Shown here one piece after another: positions 6,046 to 6,532 of a DNA stretch of 6,532 nucleotides. Source of the DNA: Ruminococcaceae bacterium UBA7030 (GTDB lineage: Bacteria > Bacillota > Clostridia > Oscillospirales > Acutalibacteraceae); the NCBI GenBank assembly GCA_002494125.1, contig DLBD01000007.1, positions 1 through 6,532 on the forward strand, in the 5' to 3' direction. Under the pieces are notes generated by a model. That model was not told the origin of the DNA, did no database searches, and worked only from the letters and a program-made list of their open reading frames with translations. Each line of letters begins with the position of its first letter. The first letter of the stretch is position 1. Position numbers and translations under genes: made by a program.

Positions 6046-6073
6046 AGTATATTTTATTTCTCGTTTGAGTCAA
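6046..6073 (-). promoter_or_regulatory. Putative promoter of the small unit at 5852-6040
   Basis: -35 TTGACT (6068-6073), 16-nt spacer, -10 TATACT (6046-6051), in very A/T-rich sequence. An alternative TATAAT is at 6041-6046 but would have a 21-nt spacer. It lies directly after the terminator of the gene ending at 6128 and faces the small frame. Confidence 0.45.
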
Positions 6074-6080
6074 TAAGGAC

Positions 6081-6114
6081 AATAAAAAATGCATAGGCGA
6101 AAGCCTATGCATTT
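6081..6114 (-). terminator. Rho-independent terminator of the membrane protein gene
   Basis: A perfect 12-bp stem (6087-6098 with 6103-6114) with a 4-nt loop. On the − strand it is followed by a T-rich tail (6081-6089 read as tttttattt-type sequence). It starts 13 nt after the taa stop at 6128-6130. Confidence 0.9.
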
Positions 6115-6127
6115 CATTCTTATTGGA

Positions 6128-6532
6128 TTAAGCAGCGTTCTGCTTTGCAGCTCTTTCCATAGCAAGCTTGTAATCCTTTGTGCCAACGAAGATTTCGTTT
6201 GTATAAGGATTCTTCTTCTGCTCTTTTGCTCTCTTGATGATGTGTGTGATAACGAGAACGTTAACAGCAATTGCAAGAATAGCAACAACGCCCTGTGCTG
6301 TCGGGTTAGCGTCAGCAGCTGTAAGAACGAGGTTTGGATCCATTCTTCCGTCTGCACCTGTTGCGAAGAGCTCAGGATTTGCATAAACGGTCGGAAGAGT
6401 TGTGAACTTTGAATGGTTCTGGAAGCTCGGGAATACCTGAGCGAACATGCACCAGAGTGCAAGTGTGTTTGCACGGTTCTGAATCCAGCCGCCCTTGTTC
6501 CAGAATGCGTTTGCAAATGTAGGAGCAAGAAG
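6128..6532 (-). CDS. C-terminal part of an unidentified membrane protein, probably a transporter; start outside window
   Basis: 134 residues are visible and the frame is open to the window edge. The piece LLAPTFANAFWNKGGW (1-16) and RANTLALWCMFAQVF (20-34) is aromatic and amphipathic. A loop with TTLPTVYANPELFATGADG (44-62) follows, then one clear membrane segment (about 79-99, VVAILAIAVNVLVITHII) and a basic tail (KRAKEQKKNPY, 100-110) that should face the cytoplasm. The pattern is the last transmembrane helix of a larger transport protein. The NRANTLALW part faintly recalls the NQTLA..LW motif of carbon-starvation protein CstA, but the rest does not fit well, so I leave the family open. Codon use is markedly uniform (GCA for Ala, AAC for Asn, CTT or CTC for Leu), unlike the neighbours, suggesting high expression. 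A strong terminator follows at once. Confidence 0.75.
   Translation of the reverse strand, partial: LLAPTFANAFWNKGGWIQNRANTLALWCMFAQVFPSFQNHSKFTTLPTVYANPELFATGADGRMDPNLVLTAADANPTAQGVVAILAIAVNVLVITHIIKRAKEQKKNPYTNEIFVGTKDYKLAMERAAKQNAA

Noticed and set aside
5852..6114. The two hairpins as members of one dispersed repeat family
   Set aside because: Both contain ATGCA and its complement, but stem tops, loops and lengths differ; each is explained as a terminator.
6070..6528. 152-codon open frame on the − strand
   Set aside because: It overlaps the membrane protein gene in another frame, runs through that gene's terminator, and is rich in Ser/Gln/Leu/Thr as expected of a shifted reading.
1..6532. 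CRISPR arrays, tRNA/rRNA genes, insertion sequences, prophage or attachment sites
   Set aside because: No regularly spaced repeats, cloverleaf patterns, transposase or integrase motifs, or flanking direct repeats were seen.

Overview
The window looks like the chromosome of an anaerobic gut Firmicute of the Clostridia, most likely a Ruminococcus/Oscillospirales relative. The grounds are moderate-to-low GC, TAA stops, tight gene packing, plant-glycan glycosidases (GH3, GH27) and protein families typical of that group. The genus is inference; no RNA gene or marker gene is present to fix it.

Layout. On the + strand (1-1491) the 3' end of a GH3 glycosidase is followed 2 bases later by a zinc-type macrodomain protein-ADP-ribose hydrolase. 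Just after it lies a short wrecked remnant that reads as the first and last few codons of the class M sirtuin (SirTM) normally paired with this macrodomain. A convergent terminator (1495-1535) separates this from the − strand.

The − strand (5826 back to 1533) carries a four-gene cluster read in the order NUDIX hydrolase, small multidrug-export-family membrane protein, uncharacterised nucleotidyltransferase (NTP_transf_5 type) and membrane-anchored GH27 alpha-galactosidase. Gaps are 10 nt, 2 nt and a 1-nt overlap, so they are probably one operon. A good promoter (TTGTAT-17-TATAAT) lies in front of the NUDIX gene.

The 366-base gap 5762-6127 is not empty. It holds the NUDIX promoter, a strong 15-bp hairpin terminator, a small − strand unit with its own promoter and a possible (perhaps frameshifted) 24-38 residue protein, and the terminator of the next gene. 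From 6128 to the window end is the C-terminal part of a − strand membrane protein that I could not assign to a family.

Working together: the two glycosidases fit plant oligosaccharide use. The macrodomain/sirtuin pair is an ADP-ribosylation switch that appears to have lost its writer and kept its eraser. The most unusual points are the collapsed sirtuin, the foreign beta-sandwich inside the GH27 barrel, the pyrophosphatase-like domain in front of the NUDIX domain, and the small promoter-to-terminator unit at 5852-6073.
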